From positions 186,001 through 250,000 of the forward strand of contig CAWDJZ010000013.1 in assembly GCA_963802765.1 (NCBI GenBank): a DNA stretch of 64,000 nt. The letters are read 5' to 3'. Under the pieces are notes generated by a model. The model saw only the letters and a program-made list of their open reading frames with translations. It was not told where the DNA came from and searched no databases. The DNA is from Gaiellasilicea sp963802765 (GTDB lineage Bacteria; Actinomycetota; Thermoleophilia; Gaiellales; Gaiellaceae). Made by a program: the position numbers and the translations under genes. How positions within the stretch are numbered: the stretch's first letter is position 1; each line of letters opens with the position of its first letter. Below are positions 8,107 to 16,496 of this stretch, piece by piece.

Positions 8107-9354
8107 CTAGACGGCAGTCTCCGCCACCCAGGCCACGGTCTTCGTCGCGAGGCGGTCGAGCGCCTGGACTGAGAGCTCGAGGTGCTCCGGCTTCGTGTCC
8201 TCGAGCTTCGTGTGGCTGAGGCCGCGCAGGCTCTGGACGAAGAGCATCACCGTCGGCACGCCGGCCCGGGAGACCTCGGCGGCGTCGTGGAGCGGGCCGC
8301 TGGGGAGCTTGTGCGACGTCCCCGCGACCTCGCGGATCGCCTCGTCGGCGAAGCCGATCAGCGTCTCGTCGAACAGGATCGGCTCGATCGACCAGATCTT
8401 CTCGTACTCGACCTCGAGGCTCTCCTCCCGGGCGAAGCGCTCGCACGCCTCGCGCACCTGCTCCCACATCGCGGCGAGCTTGCCCGCGTCGAGGTGGCGC
8501 ATGTCGAGCAGCTGCTCGGCCGTCTCGACGACGGAGGTGACGATGCCCGGCTTGCAGGTGACATTGCCGCTCGTGAGCACGGCCCCGTCGCCGACGCGGG
8601 CGGCGATCTCGCGCAGCTCGAGCGCGAGCTTGGCGGCCCCGGCGAGCGCGTCGCGCCGCTGGTCCATCGGGGTCGAGCCGGCGTGGGCGGCCTGGCCGCG
8701 CCAGGTGATCCGGTGGCGCTCGACGCCGTACGTGCCGAGGACCGCGCCGAGGGGCAGGTCGAGCGACTCGAGCACGGGACCCTGCTCGATGTGCAGCTCG
8801 AGGTAGGCGGCGGCGCTCTCGAGCTGGGCGCGGGCCTCGATCGCACCGTTCAGGTCGACCCCGTGCGCATGCAGCGCCTCGGGAAGCCCGATCCCGTCGC
8901 GGTCCTGCAGCTCGCGCAGCTCGTCCTGGTCCGACATCGAGCCGGCGGCGGCCGAGGAGCCGAAGAGCGAGCGGCCGAAGCGCGCACCCTCCTCGTCGGC
9001 CCAGCTCACGAGCCTGACCGTGACCGGCGGCGTCCCCTCCCCGGCGATCCGGCGCAGCACCTCGACCGCGGCCATCAGGTTGAGGCAGCCGTCGAGCCAG
9101 CCGCCGTTCGGGACGGAGTCGATGTGACCGCCGAGCAGGACGGCGCGATCGGACTCACCGCGGAGCGTCCACCACTGGTTCCCGGCCTCGTCGACGTCGT
9201 ACTCGAGCGGCAGGCCCTCGAGCTTCGAGCCGAGCCACTCCCTCGCCGTCACCCAGGTGTCCGTCCAGGCGACCCGCTGCGCGCCGTTCTCGTCGCCCGT
9301 CAGCTCCTGCAGCTCGCGCAGCTCGGCGACGGTTCTGGCGGGATCGAGGGCCAC
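8107..9354 (-). CDS. Zn-dependent hydantoinase/carbamoylase family amidase (M20)
   Basis: A 415-residue M20 metallopeptidase-fold amidohydrolase of the N-carbamoyl-L-amino-acid hydrolase, beta-ureidopropionase or allantoate amidohydrolase group. Metal-ligand motifs are GGHIDSVPNGGWLDG, SWADEEGARFG and LELHIEQGPVLE. The dimer-domain block is GQAAHAGSTPMDQRRDA, and the C-terminal LPSGPLHDAAEV supplies the last histidine. It is divergent from an ABC importer operon containing dihydropyrimidinase, whose product (an N-carbamoyl amino acid) would be its substrate. TAGATT at 9366-9361 lies 6 bases before the GTG, suggesting a leaderless mRNA. Confidence 0.88.
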   Translation of the reverse strand: MALDPARTVAELRELQELTGDENGAQRVAWTDTWVTAREWLGSKLEGLPLEYDVDEAGNQWWTLRGESDRAVLLGGHIDSVPNGGWLDGCLNLMAAVEVLRRIAGEGTPPVTVRLVSWADEEGARFGRSLFGSSAAAGSMSDQDELRELQDRDGIGLPEALHAHGVDLNGAIEARAQLESAAAYLELHIEQGPVLESLDLPLGAVLGTYGVERHRITWRGQAAHAGSTPMDQRRDALAGAAKLALELREIAARVGDGAVLTSGNVTCKPGIVTSVVETAEQLLDMRHLDAGKLAAMWEQVREACERFAREESLEVEYEKIWSIEPILFDETLIGFADEAIREVAGTSHKLPSGPLHDAAEVSRAGVPTVMLFVQSLRGLSHTKLEDTKPEHLELSVQALDRLATKTVAWVAETAV

Positions 9355-9402
9355 GCGCGGAATCTAACTCCCGCCGACCGGGTGTGTGGTAAGCACTACG
9401 CA

Positions 9403-10302
9403 GTGACGGCTGCGACCGTAGCGGTGAACCGCCCGCCGAGGGAGAGCGGGGAGCGCATCCGCGCCGCCGCGACCCAGGTCGGGCTGTTCGTGGCCGTGCT
9501 CGGCGTGCTCTGGGCGCTCTGGGAGGGGTTCAAGTGGGTCGGAGAGACGACCGGCTTCCGGCTCGGGTCGTTCGAGGTCAACGACCGCACGCTGCCGCAC
9601 CTGCACGACATCGTCTCGACCCTGTTCGAGCCCTCCCGCCGCAACGGCCCCCTCCTGATCGACGTGCTCCTCGACGCCGCGCTCTTCACGGCGAAGGAGG
9701 CGGCGGTGGGCTTCCTGCTCGGCGCGACCTTCGGCTTCGCGATCGCGGTTCTGCTCGCGCACTCGTCCGTGCTGGAGCGCGGCTTCCTGCCGTACATCGT
9801 CGCCTCGCAGACGATCCCGATCCTCGCCGTCGCGCCGATGGTCGTGGTCTGGGTGAACCCGAAGCTGCCTGCGGGCTTCCGCGACTGGGGCGCGGTCGCG
9901 GTGATCGCCGCCTTCCTCACCTTCTTCCCGGTCGCGATCAACTCGCTACGCGGGCTCAGATCGGCCGATCCGCGCGCGCTCGAGCTGATGCGCTCCTACG
10001 CCGGGAGCACCTGGGATGTGCTCTGGAAGGTGCGCGTACCCGCCTCGCTGCCGTACCTGTTCGCCGCGCTCAAGGTGAGCGCGACCGCCTGCGTCGTCGG
10101 CGCGATCATCGGCGAGCTGCCGGCCTCGATCCAGGACGGGCTCGGCGGCGCGATCCTCAACTTCAACCAGTACTACGCGAGCGCGCCGACCCGGCTCTGG
10201 GCGACGAACCTCGTCGCGGCCGCCCTGGGCATCCTCTTCTTCCTCGCGATTGCCGGCGTCGAGAAGCTCGTCGTCCGGAAAGCGCCGGAGCACGTCGCAT
10301 GA
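9403..10302 (+). CDS. ABC transporter permease (nitrate/sulfonate/pyrimidine type)
   Basis: A 299-residue inner-membrane permease with about six membrane helices and the BPD_transp_1 (EAA-like) loop: LRSADPRALELMRSYAGSTWD, then RVPASLPYLFAALKV. It belongs to the SsuC/ThiX/RibX-like group. It is the first gene of an operon with an ATPase, a second permease, a THI5-like binding protein and dihydropyrimidinase, so pyrimidines or hydantoins are the likely cargo. The GTG start is preceded by TAAGCA at 9390-9395, 7 bases away. The next gene overlaps it by ATGA. Confidence 0.85.
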   Translation: MTAATVAVNRPPRESGERIRAAATQVGLFVAVLGVLWALWEGFKWVGETTGFRLGSFEVNDRTLPHLHDIVSTLFEPSRRNGPLLIDVLLDAALFTAKEAAVGFLLGATFGFAIAVLLAHSSVLERGFLPYIVASQTIPILAVAPMVVVWVNPKLPAGFRDWGAVAVIAAFLTFFPVAINSLRGLRSADPRALELMRSYAGSTWDVLWKVRVPASLPYLFAALKVSATACVVGAIIGELPASIQDGLGGAILNFNQYYASAPTRLWATNLVAAALGILFFLAIAGVEKLVVRKAPEHVA

Positions 10303-11130
10303 CCGACGCAACGGCGGTCGTGCGGCTGGAGGAGGTCACCAAGCAGTTCGGCAAGGGCGGCGTGACCGCGCTCCAGGAGGTCGACCTCGAGATCCGCCCG
10401 GGCGAGTTCGTGTCGCTGATCGGCCCCTCCGGCTGCGGCAAGTCGACGCTGCTCCGCGTCGTCGGCGACCTGATCCAGCCCTCGTCGGGCACGGTCGAGG
10501 TGAACGGCAAGACCGCCGCTCGGGCCCGGGTCGACCGCGACTACGGCATCGTCTTCCAGGACTCCGTCCTGTTCGAATGGCGGACAGTCGCGAAGAACAT
10601 CGGCCTGCCGCTCGAGCTGGCGGGTTGGAGCCGCGAGCGCCGCCGTGAGCGCGTCGCGGAGATGGTCGAGCTGGTCGAGTTGACCGGCTTCGAGTCGCAC
10701 CACCCCTGGCAGCTCTCCGGCGGCATGCAGCAGCGGGTGTCGATCGCGCGGGCGCTCTCGTTCTCGCCGGCCGCTCCTGCTCATGGACGAGCCGTTCGGC
10801 GCGCTCGACGAGATGACGCGGGAACGGCTCAACATCGAGCTGCTGCGGATCTGGAAGGCGAGCGGCTCGACCGTGATCTTCGTCACCCACTCGATCTCCG
10901 AGGCCGTCTTCCTGTCGACGCGCATCGTCGTCATGTCGCCGCGGCCCGGGCGGATCACCGGCATCGTCGACGTCGACCTGCCGCAGCCGCGGACCTCGAG
11001 GACGCGCGAGGAGCCGCGCTTTGCGGAGCTGATCCGCGACGTGCGGCGGCTGCTGCGCGCCGGCGGCGGCTTCGAGGTGGACGAGGCGGTCGACGAGGAG
11101 CAGCTGATCGTCGCGGAGGAGGGCCTTTGA
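10299..11130 (+). CDS. ABC transporter ATPase (one frameshift)
   Basis: ATP-binding subunit of the importer, about 277 residues and SsuB/TauB-like. It shows Walker A GPSGCGKST, a Q-loop in VFQDSVLFEWRTV, signature LSGGMQQRVSIARAL, Walker B LLMDEPFGALDEMTR and the switch histidine in FVTHSISEA. One extra base near 10772, between FSPA and LLMDEP, breaks the frame; removing it restores the text and the span is 3n+1. ATG overlaps the permease stop (ATGA), and the second permease starts inside its stop (TTGA), so the operon is translationally coupled. Confidence 0.88.
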
Positions 11131-11918
11131 CGGCCGCCGCCAGTCCGGTGCTGCGCCGGCTCCGGGACTGGGGCCCGGCGGTCCTCGTCTTCCTGCTCGG
11201 GATCGCGCTCTGGGAGGGCTACACGCGCGGGCTCGACGTCGAGCGCTTCCTGCTCCCGCCGCTCTCGGACATCCTCCAGACGCTCTGGGACGACCGCGAG
11301 ACCTTCCTCAGCGCCGGCTGGTTCACGTTCAAGGAGGCGCTCGGCGGCTTCGTGATCGGCTGTTCGATCGGGATCCTGCTCGCCCTCCTGCTCGCCCGCT
11401 TCCGCACGCTCGGCCGGGCGATCATGCCCTACGCGATCGCGGCGAACGCGATCCCGATCATCGCCTTCGCGCCGATCACGAACAACTGGTTCGGCATCCT
11501 CAATCCGCTCTCGAAGATGGTGATCGCGGCCGTGCTCTGCTTCTTCCCGGTGTTCGTGAACACGCTGCGGGGACTGACGTCGGTGCGGCCGAGCTCGATC
11601 GAGCTGATGCGCTCCTATGCAGCAGGCGAGCTGGAGATCTTCCGCCGCGTCCGGATCCCTCATGCGCTGCCGTTCATCTTCGCGGCCTTGAAGATCGCGA
11701 CCGTACTCGCGATGATCGGCGCGATCGTCGGTGACTACTTCGGAGGTTCACAGGAGGCGCTCGGAATCCTGATCAGGCGGTCGGCAGGCATCTTCGCCTT
11801 CGAGGAGGCCTGGGCGGCGATCGTCGTGGCGAGCGTGCTCGGGATCGGGTTCTACGCGGCAGTGGCGCTGGCGGAGCGCCTGACCATGACCTGGCATCCA
11901 TCGGCACGGGTCGAATGA
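11127..11918 (+). CDS. ABC transporter permease, second subunit
   Basis: A 263-residue permease related to the first one, with about six membrane helices and the coupling loop LTSVRPSSIELMRSYAAGELE and RIPHALPFIFAALKI. Two different permeases with one ATPase suggest a heterodimeric channel, as in riboflavin, thiamine-precursor and some pyrimidine importers. The start is TTG 11127, overlapping the ATPase stop as TTGA. A binding-protein gene follows after an AGGAGG-containing gap. Confidence 0.85.
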   Translation: MTAAASPVLRRLRDWGPAVLVFLLGIALWEGYTRGLDVERFLLPPLSDILQTLWDDRETFLSAGWFTFKEALGGFVIGCSIGILLALLLARFRTLGRAIMPYAIAANAIPIIAFAPITNNWFGILNPLSKMVIAAVLCFFPVFVNTLRGLTSVRPSSIELMRSYAAGELEIFRRVRIPHALPFIFAALKIATVLAMIGAIVGDYFGGSQEALGILIRRSAGIFAFEEAWAAIVVASVLGIGFYAAVALAERLTMTWHPSARVE

Positions 11919-11944
11919 GAAGGAACGAAGGAGGAGGATCGTTG

Positions 11945-13085
11945 GTGAGTGTTCGCAGATTCTGGTGGCTGGCACTGCCAGTGGTCGCGCTCGCATTGCT
12001 CGCGGCGGGTTGCGGCGGAGACGACGAGGAGGCGGGCGGAGACGACAGCAGCTGAGACGGCTGCGGAAGCGGCGGCGGCCGACGTGACGCTGCAGCTGAA
12101 GTGGGTCACGCAGGCGCAGTTCGCCGGCTACTACGCGGCGCTCGAGCAGGGGTACTACGACGACGAGAACCTGAACGTGACGATCAAGCCGGGCGGCCCG
12201 GACATCGTCCCCGAGCAGGTCGTGCTCGGCAACCAGGCGGAGTTCGGGATCAACTGGCTCGACAACACGCTCGCCACGCGCGACCAGGGCGGCGAGATCG
12301 TCAACATCGCGCAGGTGTTCGCGCGCTCCGGGATGACCGAGATCACGTGGGCCGACAGCGGGCTGGACGACATCACGAAGCTGCGCGGCAAGAAGGTGGG
12401 CGTGTGGCTCGGCGGAAACGAGCACAAGCTCTTCGCAGCGCTGACGAAGAACGACATCGACCCGCAGGCCGACGCGGAGATCGTGGCGCAGCCGTTCGAC
12501 ATGAACCTGTTCCTCAACCGCGAGGTCGACGCGGCCGCGGCGATGACCTACAACGAGCTCGCGCAGGTGCTCGAGACGAAGAATCCAGATACAGGCGAGC
12601 TCTACACGCTGGACGAGCTGAACGTCTTCCAGATGTCGGAGCTCGGCACGGGCGCGCTCGAGGACGGGATCTTCGTCCGCGAGGACTGGATCGCGGACGA
12701 GGCCAACCAGGACATCGCGACGCGCTTCCTGAAGGCGTCCTTCAGAGGCTGGATCTACTGCCGCGACAATCCCGACGAATGCGTCCAGTACGTCCTCGAC
12801 GAGGGCCCGACGCTGGGTGAGGGCCACCAGCGCTGGCAGATGAACGAGATCAACAAGCTGATCTGGCCGAACGAGAGCGGGATCGGGGTCATGAACGAGG
12901 CCGACTACGACACGACGGCGCAGATCGCCCAGGATTACAACATCGTCAAGAACGATCCGGGCGAAGGCGTCTACACGACGGAGTTCGCGGAGGCAGCGGT
13001 CGCCGCACTCGAGGACGACGGCGTCGACGTGAACGGCGCCGACTGGGAGGCGCCCGAGGTCGAGGTGACCGAGGGTGGTGAATAG
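11945..13085 (+). CDS. THI5/NMT1-like substrate-binding lipoprotein (one frameshift)
   Basis: Periplasmic-type binding protein for the importer. The N-terminus has a hydrophobic signal and a lipobox (LLAAGCGG), so it should be a lipid-anchored protein. The mature part opens VTLQLKWVTQAQFAGYYAAL, the THI5/NMT1-like signature shared by riboflavin, HMP and pyrimidine binding proteins, and continues through EQVVLGNQAEFGINWLD, KKVGVWLGGNEHKLF and QPFDMNLFLN. One extra base near 12052, in the acidic linker after GGDDSS, separates the signal peptide from the mature frame. GTG 11945 or TTG 11942 could start; AGGAGG precedes both. Confidence 0.85.
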
Positions 13086-13130
13086 CACAGCCGGCGAGTA
13101 ACACGACGAACCGAGAAGGGAGATCTGCTC

Positions 13131-14549
13131 ATGTCTGTTCTGATCAAGGGAGGCCGCGTGCTCACGGCCGCCGACGACTACGTCGCCGACATCTTCATCG
13201 AGAACGAGCGGATCTCCCTGATCGGGGAATCGCTCGACCTCTCCGCCGACAAGGTCGTCGAGGCGGCGGGGAAGTACGTCCTCCCCGGCGCGGTCGACCC
13301 GCACACCCACCTCGACATGCCGTTCGGCGGCACCGTCACGATCGACGACGTCGAGTCGGGACAGCGCGCCGCGGCGCGCGGCGGCACCACCTGCCACGTC
13401 GACTTCTGCATCCAGCCGCAGGGGTCGAGCTTCGCCGACGCACTCGCCGACTGGAAGTCGAAGGCCGAAGGCAAGCAGGTGATCGACATGGGCTACCACA
13501 TCGCGGTCACCGACCTCGAGGAGGGCGGCTCGCTGGAGGAGCTCGCGTCGCTGCCCGACCAGGGAGTCACGTCGTACAAGCTCTTCATGGCCTACAAGGG
13601 CGCGCTGATGGTCGACGACGAGACGCTCTTCAAGACGATGGAGGTCGCCGCAGCGACCAAAGCGCTCGTGATGGTGCACGCCGAGAACGGTGATGCGATC
13701 GACGTGCTCGTCAAGCAGGCGCTCGCGGACGGGAAGACCGAGCCCAAGTACCACGCGCTGACGCGCCCGCCCGAGACCGAGGGGGAGGCGACGAACCGCG
13801 CCATCCAGCTCGCCCGCGTCGCCGGCTGTGCGCTCTACGTCGTCCACGTCTCCTGCAAGGAAGCGGTCGAGCCGATCCTGCTCGCGCGGGAGAAGGGCTG
13901 GGACGTCTGGGGCGAAACGTGCACGCAGTACTTCTTCGTCGACTACACCTTCCTCGAGCGGCCCGACTTCGAGGGCGCGAAGTTCGTCTACACGCCGCCG
14001 CCCCGCGACGCGGCCAATCAGGAGGTGCTCTGGGAGGCCGTGCGGCGCGACACGCTCAGCGCGATCTCGACCGACCACTGCGCCTTCCTCTGGGACGGCC
14101 AGAAGACGCTCGGCCGCGACGACTTCTCGAAGATCCCGAACGGCGGGCCTGGCCTGGAAAACCGGCTCCACATGATCCACCACTTCGGCGTGCGCGAGGG
14201 CCGGATCGGCCTCAACCGGATGGTCGAGCTGCTCTGCACGAATCCGGCCAAGCTCTTCGGCCTCTATCCCCGCAAGGGCACGATCGCCGTCGGCTCGGAT
14301 GCCGACATCGTGGTCTTCGACCCGGAGAAGCCGCACCTGATCACCGCAGCTCGCCAGGAGTCGAAGACCGACTACAACCTCTACGAAGGAACCGAGGTCG
14401 TCGGCGATATCGAGACCGTGCTGCTGCGCGGCAACGTGATCGTGGACGGCGGTGAGGTGGTGGCAAGACCGGGGATCGGCCAGTTCGTCCGGCGAGCTCG
14501 CTTCGGCGAGCAATTGCACGCGGCGCCGACGGTGGAGGCCGCCTCGTAG
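13131..14549 (+). CDS. hydA: Dihydropyrimidinase (hydantoinase)
   Basis: A 472-residue cyclic amidohydrolase that opens dihydrouracil, dihydrothymine or 5-substituted hydantoins to N-carbamoyl amino acids. Zinc ligands are visible: DPHTHLDMPFGG, the carboxylated lysine in VTSYKLFMAYKG, HAENGD, VVHVSCKEA and STDHCAF. GGGAG lies 8 bases before the ATG. It is the last gene of the importer operon, and the divergent carbamoylase at 8107-9354 would take the next step. Dihydropyrimidine dehydrogenase is not in the window. The gene is intact. Confidence 0.92.
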   Translation: MSVLIKGGRVLTAADDYVADIFIENERISLIGESLDLSADKVVEAAGKYVLPGAVDPHTHLDMPFGGTVTIDDVESGQRAAARGGTTCHVDFCIQPQGSSFADALADWKSKAEGKQVIDMGYHIAVTDLEEGGSLEELASLPDQGVTSYKLFMAYKGALMVDDETLFKTMEVAAATKALVMVHAENGDAIDVLVKQALADGKTEPKYHALTRPPETEGEATNRAIQLARVAGCALYVVHVSCKEAVEPILLAREKGWDVWGETCTQYFFVDYTFLERPDFEGAKFVYTPPPRDAANQEVLWEAVRRDTLSAISTDHCAFLWDGQKTLGRDDFSKIPNGGPGLENRLHMIHHFGVREGRIGLNRMVELLCTNPAKLFGLYPRKGTIAVGSDADIVVFDPEKPHLITAARQESKTDYNLYEGTEVVGDIETVLLRGNVIVDGGEVVARPGIGQFVRRARFGEQLHAAPTVEAAS

Positions 14550-14569
14550 GGAAGCTCGAGGCAGTCGCG

Positions 14570-15514
14570 GTGGCGGCGCTCGCGGCAGTCGTCGCCGTGG
14601 CGGTCGTCGACGCGGTCCGGGGCGCCGGAGACGCACCTGATCCGGAGCCGGAGGCGCTGGCCGACCGCCAGGAGCTCGTCGCCCGGCTCTCGCAGCTCGG
14701 TGTCCGCGGCGAGCTCGTCCTCTCCGGCGACGGCTGCCGGACGGAGCGGCTCGCACTGCCCTCGCTCGAGCGCGTCGGAGTCGACGAGGCGTGCGTTCCC
14801 GCGGGTGCGGCTTCGCCGGATCGGCGTCTTGCCGCACGCTGCGTCGGCGGAGGGATCGAGGTCGTGTCCACCGGGGACGGTGAGCTTCAGCGTCTCACTC
14901 CCGGTTGCGAGCCGGCGTGGCGACCCGACGGCACGCTCACGGCCGCGCACGAGGGCGCGATCGTCCGCTTCCGCCCGTGCGCCGAGCCCGAGCCGTGCGC
15001 CGTGACGTTGATCTCAAAGGCCGAGCTCGAGCGTGCGGCTCGGCGACACCCGAGAGTGCCGGACGGCCCTACGCGGCTTCGCGCCCTCATCGACGGCCTC
15101 GCCTGGCTCTCGCCGACGCAGACGGCCGTGTCGCTGTCGATCCGGCTCGGCGGGCGCTTCGAGGGCCTCGGACCGCTGGGCACGATCGCGTTCTTCGAGC
15201 TGGGGCGGCTCTCGGACGCGCAGCCGTACTTCCGTATCACCGGCGGCACGATTGCCGCGAGCGTGCGCGGGACCTACGTGACGCAGACTCCCGATGTGAT
15301 CCTGCGCAGCGACGGCAGCCAGGTGAACCTGCCGCAACACCTCCGCGACGTCCGCGGGTTCGCCTGGTCGCCCGACGAACGCTTCCTGGCGCTGGCACGC
15401 GGCGTCGCCGTCGACGTGCTCGACGTCGCGAGTCTCGAGCGCTACGACAGGACCGGCAGCAGCCTCCGCTCGGTCACGCTGCCGGTCAGCGCCGAGGCCG
15501 TCGCCTGGCGCTGA
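14570..15514 (+). CDS. Membrane-anchored protein with beta-propeller-like domain, unknown
   Basis: A 314-residue product with one N-terminal membrane helix (VAALAAVVAVAVVDAV), an acidic linker and an extracytoplasmic part with several cysteines (GDGCRTE, DEACVP, AARCVGG, TPGCEP, RPCAEPEPC). The C-terminal half reads like WD40 or TolB-like repeats (SDGSQVNLP, FAWSPDERFLALARG). GTG 14570 is the first in-frame start after the hydA stop. It lies 20 bases behind hydA on the same strand but has no obvious link to pyrimidine use. No family could be named. Confidence 0.65.
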   Translation: MAALAAVVAVAVVDAVRGAGDAPDPEPEALADRQELVARLSQLGVRGELVLSGDGCRTERLALPSLERVGVDEACVPAGAASPDRRLAARCVGGGIEVVSTGDGELQRLTPGCEPAWRPDGTLTAAHEGAIVRFRPCAEPEPCAVTLISKAELERAARRHPRVPDGPTRLRALIDGLAWLSPTQTAVSLSIRLGGRFEGLGPLGTIAFFELGRLSDAQPYFRITGGTIAASVRGTYVTQTPDVILRSDGSQVNLPQHLRDVRGFAWSPDERFLALARGVAVDVLDVASLERYDRTGSSLRSVTLPVSAEAVAWR

Positions 15515-15531
15515 CCGGCTAGTGACGTGCC

Positions 15532-16041
15532 CTAGCTGCAGTCGACGTTCGGGTTCCAGGCGTACAGCGACCCGCTCGGGTTCGGCTTCCAGAGCCACGC
15601 GTGCAGCGCGTAGAACGGCGGCAGCCCGTAGCGGTTCCCGGCCGGGACGAAGTCGAACTCCTGGCCGAACGAGCGACGGCCTGCCCGGCCCCTGCCAGCG
15701 GACTGGAAGACGAGGTACTCGAGCGCGACCAGCTTCAACGTCCCGTCATTCCTCGGCTCGTAGACGAGGAGCTCCGGCTCCGTCGCCTCGACCGTCCCGT
15801 CGAGCAGCGACGGGTTGAGCATGTGGATGCCCATGGCGCCCTCACCCGGCTGCGCGATGCAGGTGATCCCGGCCGCGTCGAAGACCTGGACCGAGTAGCC
15901 CGCCTCTTTGGCCTTGTCCAGGTCGTGGAACGCTGCGGTCGCGGGCTTGGCGCCGTCGAAGGCACCACCTGCCGTGGCGATCCCGACCGCGGCGAGTACC
16001 GGCAGCACCGCCAGGACGAGGATGAATGCGCGCTTTCTCAT
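15532..16041 (-). CDS. Secreted protein, unknown family
   Basis: A 169-residue product with a Sec signal peptide (MRKRAF, hydrophobic core, then TAGGA). The mature protein contains FHDLDKAKEAGYSVQVFDAA, CIAQPGEGAMGIHMLNPSLL, EPELLVYEP and KLVALEYLVF, and a C-terminal tryptophan-rich part (HAWLWKPNPSGSLYAWNPN) ending in cysteine. Similar heme-free secreted proteins of unknown role are common in soil bacteria, but I cannot name a function. The ATG 16041 has a GGGGAG ribosome site. It follows the DUF4242 gene on the same strand after 48 bases, so the two may be co-transcribed. Confidence 0.65.
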   Translation of the reverse strand: MRKRAFILVLAVLPVLAAVGIATAGGAFDGAKPATAAFHDLDKAKEAGYSVQVFDAAGITCIAQPGEGAMGIHMLNPSLLDGTVEATEPELLVYEPRNDGTLKLVALEYLVFQSAGRGRAGRRSFGQEFDFVPAGNRYGLPPFYALHAWLWKPNPSGSLYAWNPNVDCS

Positions 16042-16089
16042 TCTTCTCTCCCCTTTCACATCCGTCGGTTGATGTCCGCCCTCCAGCCG

Positions 16090-16380
16090 CTACGCCGCGA
16101 CCGGGGCCGGGTCGGGCCGGACGAGCACCGTGTCGACGACCTTGATCACCTCGGTAACAGGCAGGCCGGCGGCCGCCGCGTGCGCGTGGACCGCCTCGGG
16201 GCTGGAAGCCTCGTAGATGCACACGGTGCCGATGCCCTCCCCCTCCTCGAGCACGTAGCTGCGGATCCAGCGGATGTCATCGGGCATCCGCTCGCCCTCC
16301 GCGGTCGAACGGGCCGCGGCCTCCTGGAGCTCCTCGGCGGAGCGCCAACCGTCGCGGCGGAGAATCACGTACAGATCCAT
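16090..16380 (-). CDS. DUF4242 small protein (first copy)
   Basis: A 96-residue alpha/beta protein opening MDLYVILRRDGW, with IRWIRSYVLEEGEGIGTVCIYE and a C-terminal VTEVIKVVDTVLV strand. These features fit the DUF4242 family, ferredoxin-like folds annotated as nickel-responsive or nickel-binding in some databases. Biochemistry is not established. A GGAGG ribosome site precedes ATG 16380. It is divergent from the SARP regulator, and a second DUF4242 gene lies just beyond that regulator, so regulation by it is plausible. Confidence 0.7.
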   Translation of the reverse strand: MDLYVILRRDGWRSAEELQEAAARSTAEGERMPDDIRWIRSYVLEEGEGIGTVCIYEASSPEAVHAHAAAAGLPVTEVIKVVDTVLVRPDPAPVAA

Positions 16381-16445
16381 CTGCGCCTCCCTGGCGGTCG
16401 TGGAACAGAACAAGCCCCATCCTCGGAAGACCGCGTCAGCGCTCC

Positions 16446-16490
16446 GTCACGGCGACCGTCAACGAAACGTCAATCGTCAGGTTGTACGCT
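16446..16490 (+). promoter_or_regulatory. Candidate SARP-type operator and leaderless promoter
   Basis: The -10-like TACGCT (16485-16490) lies 6 bases before the ATG of the SARP gene. Just upstream are direct heptamers GTCAACG (16458-16464) and GTCAATC (16469-16475) separated by 4 bases, an 11-base period. A related GTCACGG lies at 16446-16452 and GTCAGGT at 16476-16482. Tandem heptamers with 4-base spacers over the -35 region are the known layout for SARP binding sites, suggesting autoregulation. Confidence 0.45.
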
Positions 16491-16496
16491 TTGACG

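Noticed and set aside
10770..10775. Possible programmed frameshift in the ABC ATPase and other genes
   Set aside because: No slippery heptamer or shared context at the break points, and ordinary housekeeping families are affected at the same rate, so sequence error is simpler.
11748..14837. Long - strand open frame of about 1000 codons opposite the binding protein and dihydropyrimidinase
   Set aside because: A high-GC antisense shadow: its text is R/V/D/L-rich without motifs, while the + strand holds clear families.
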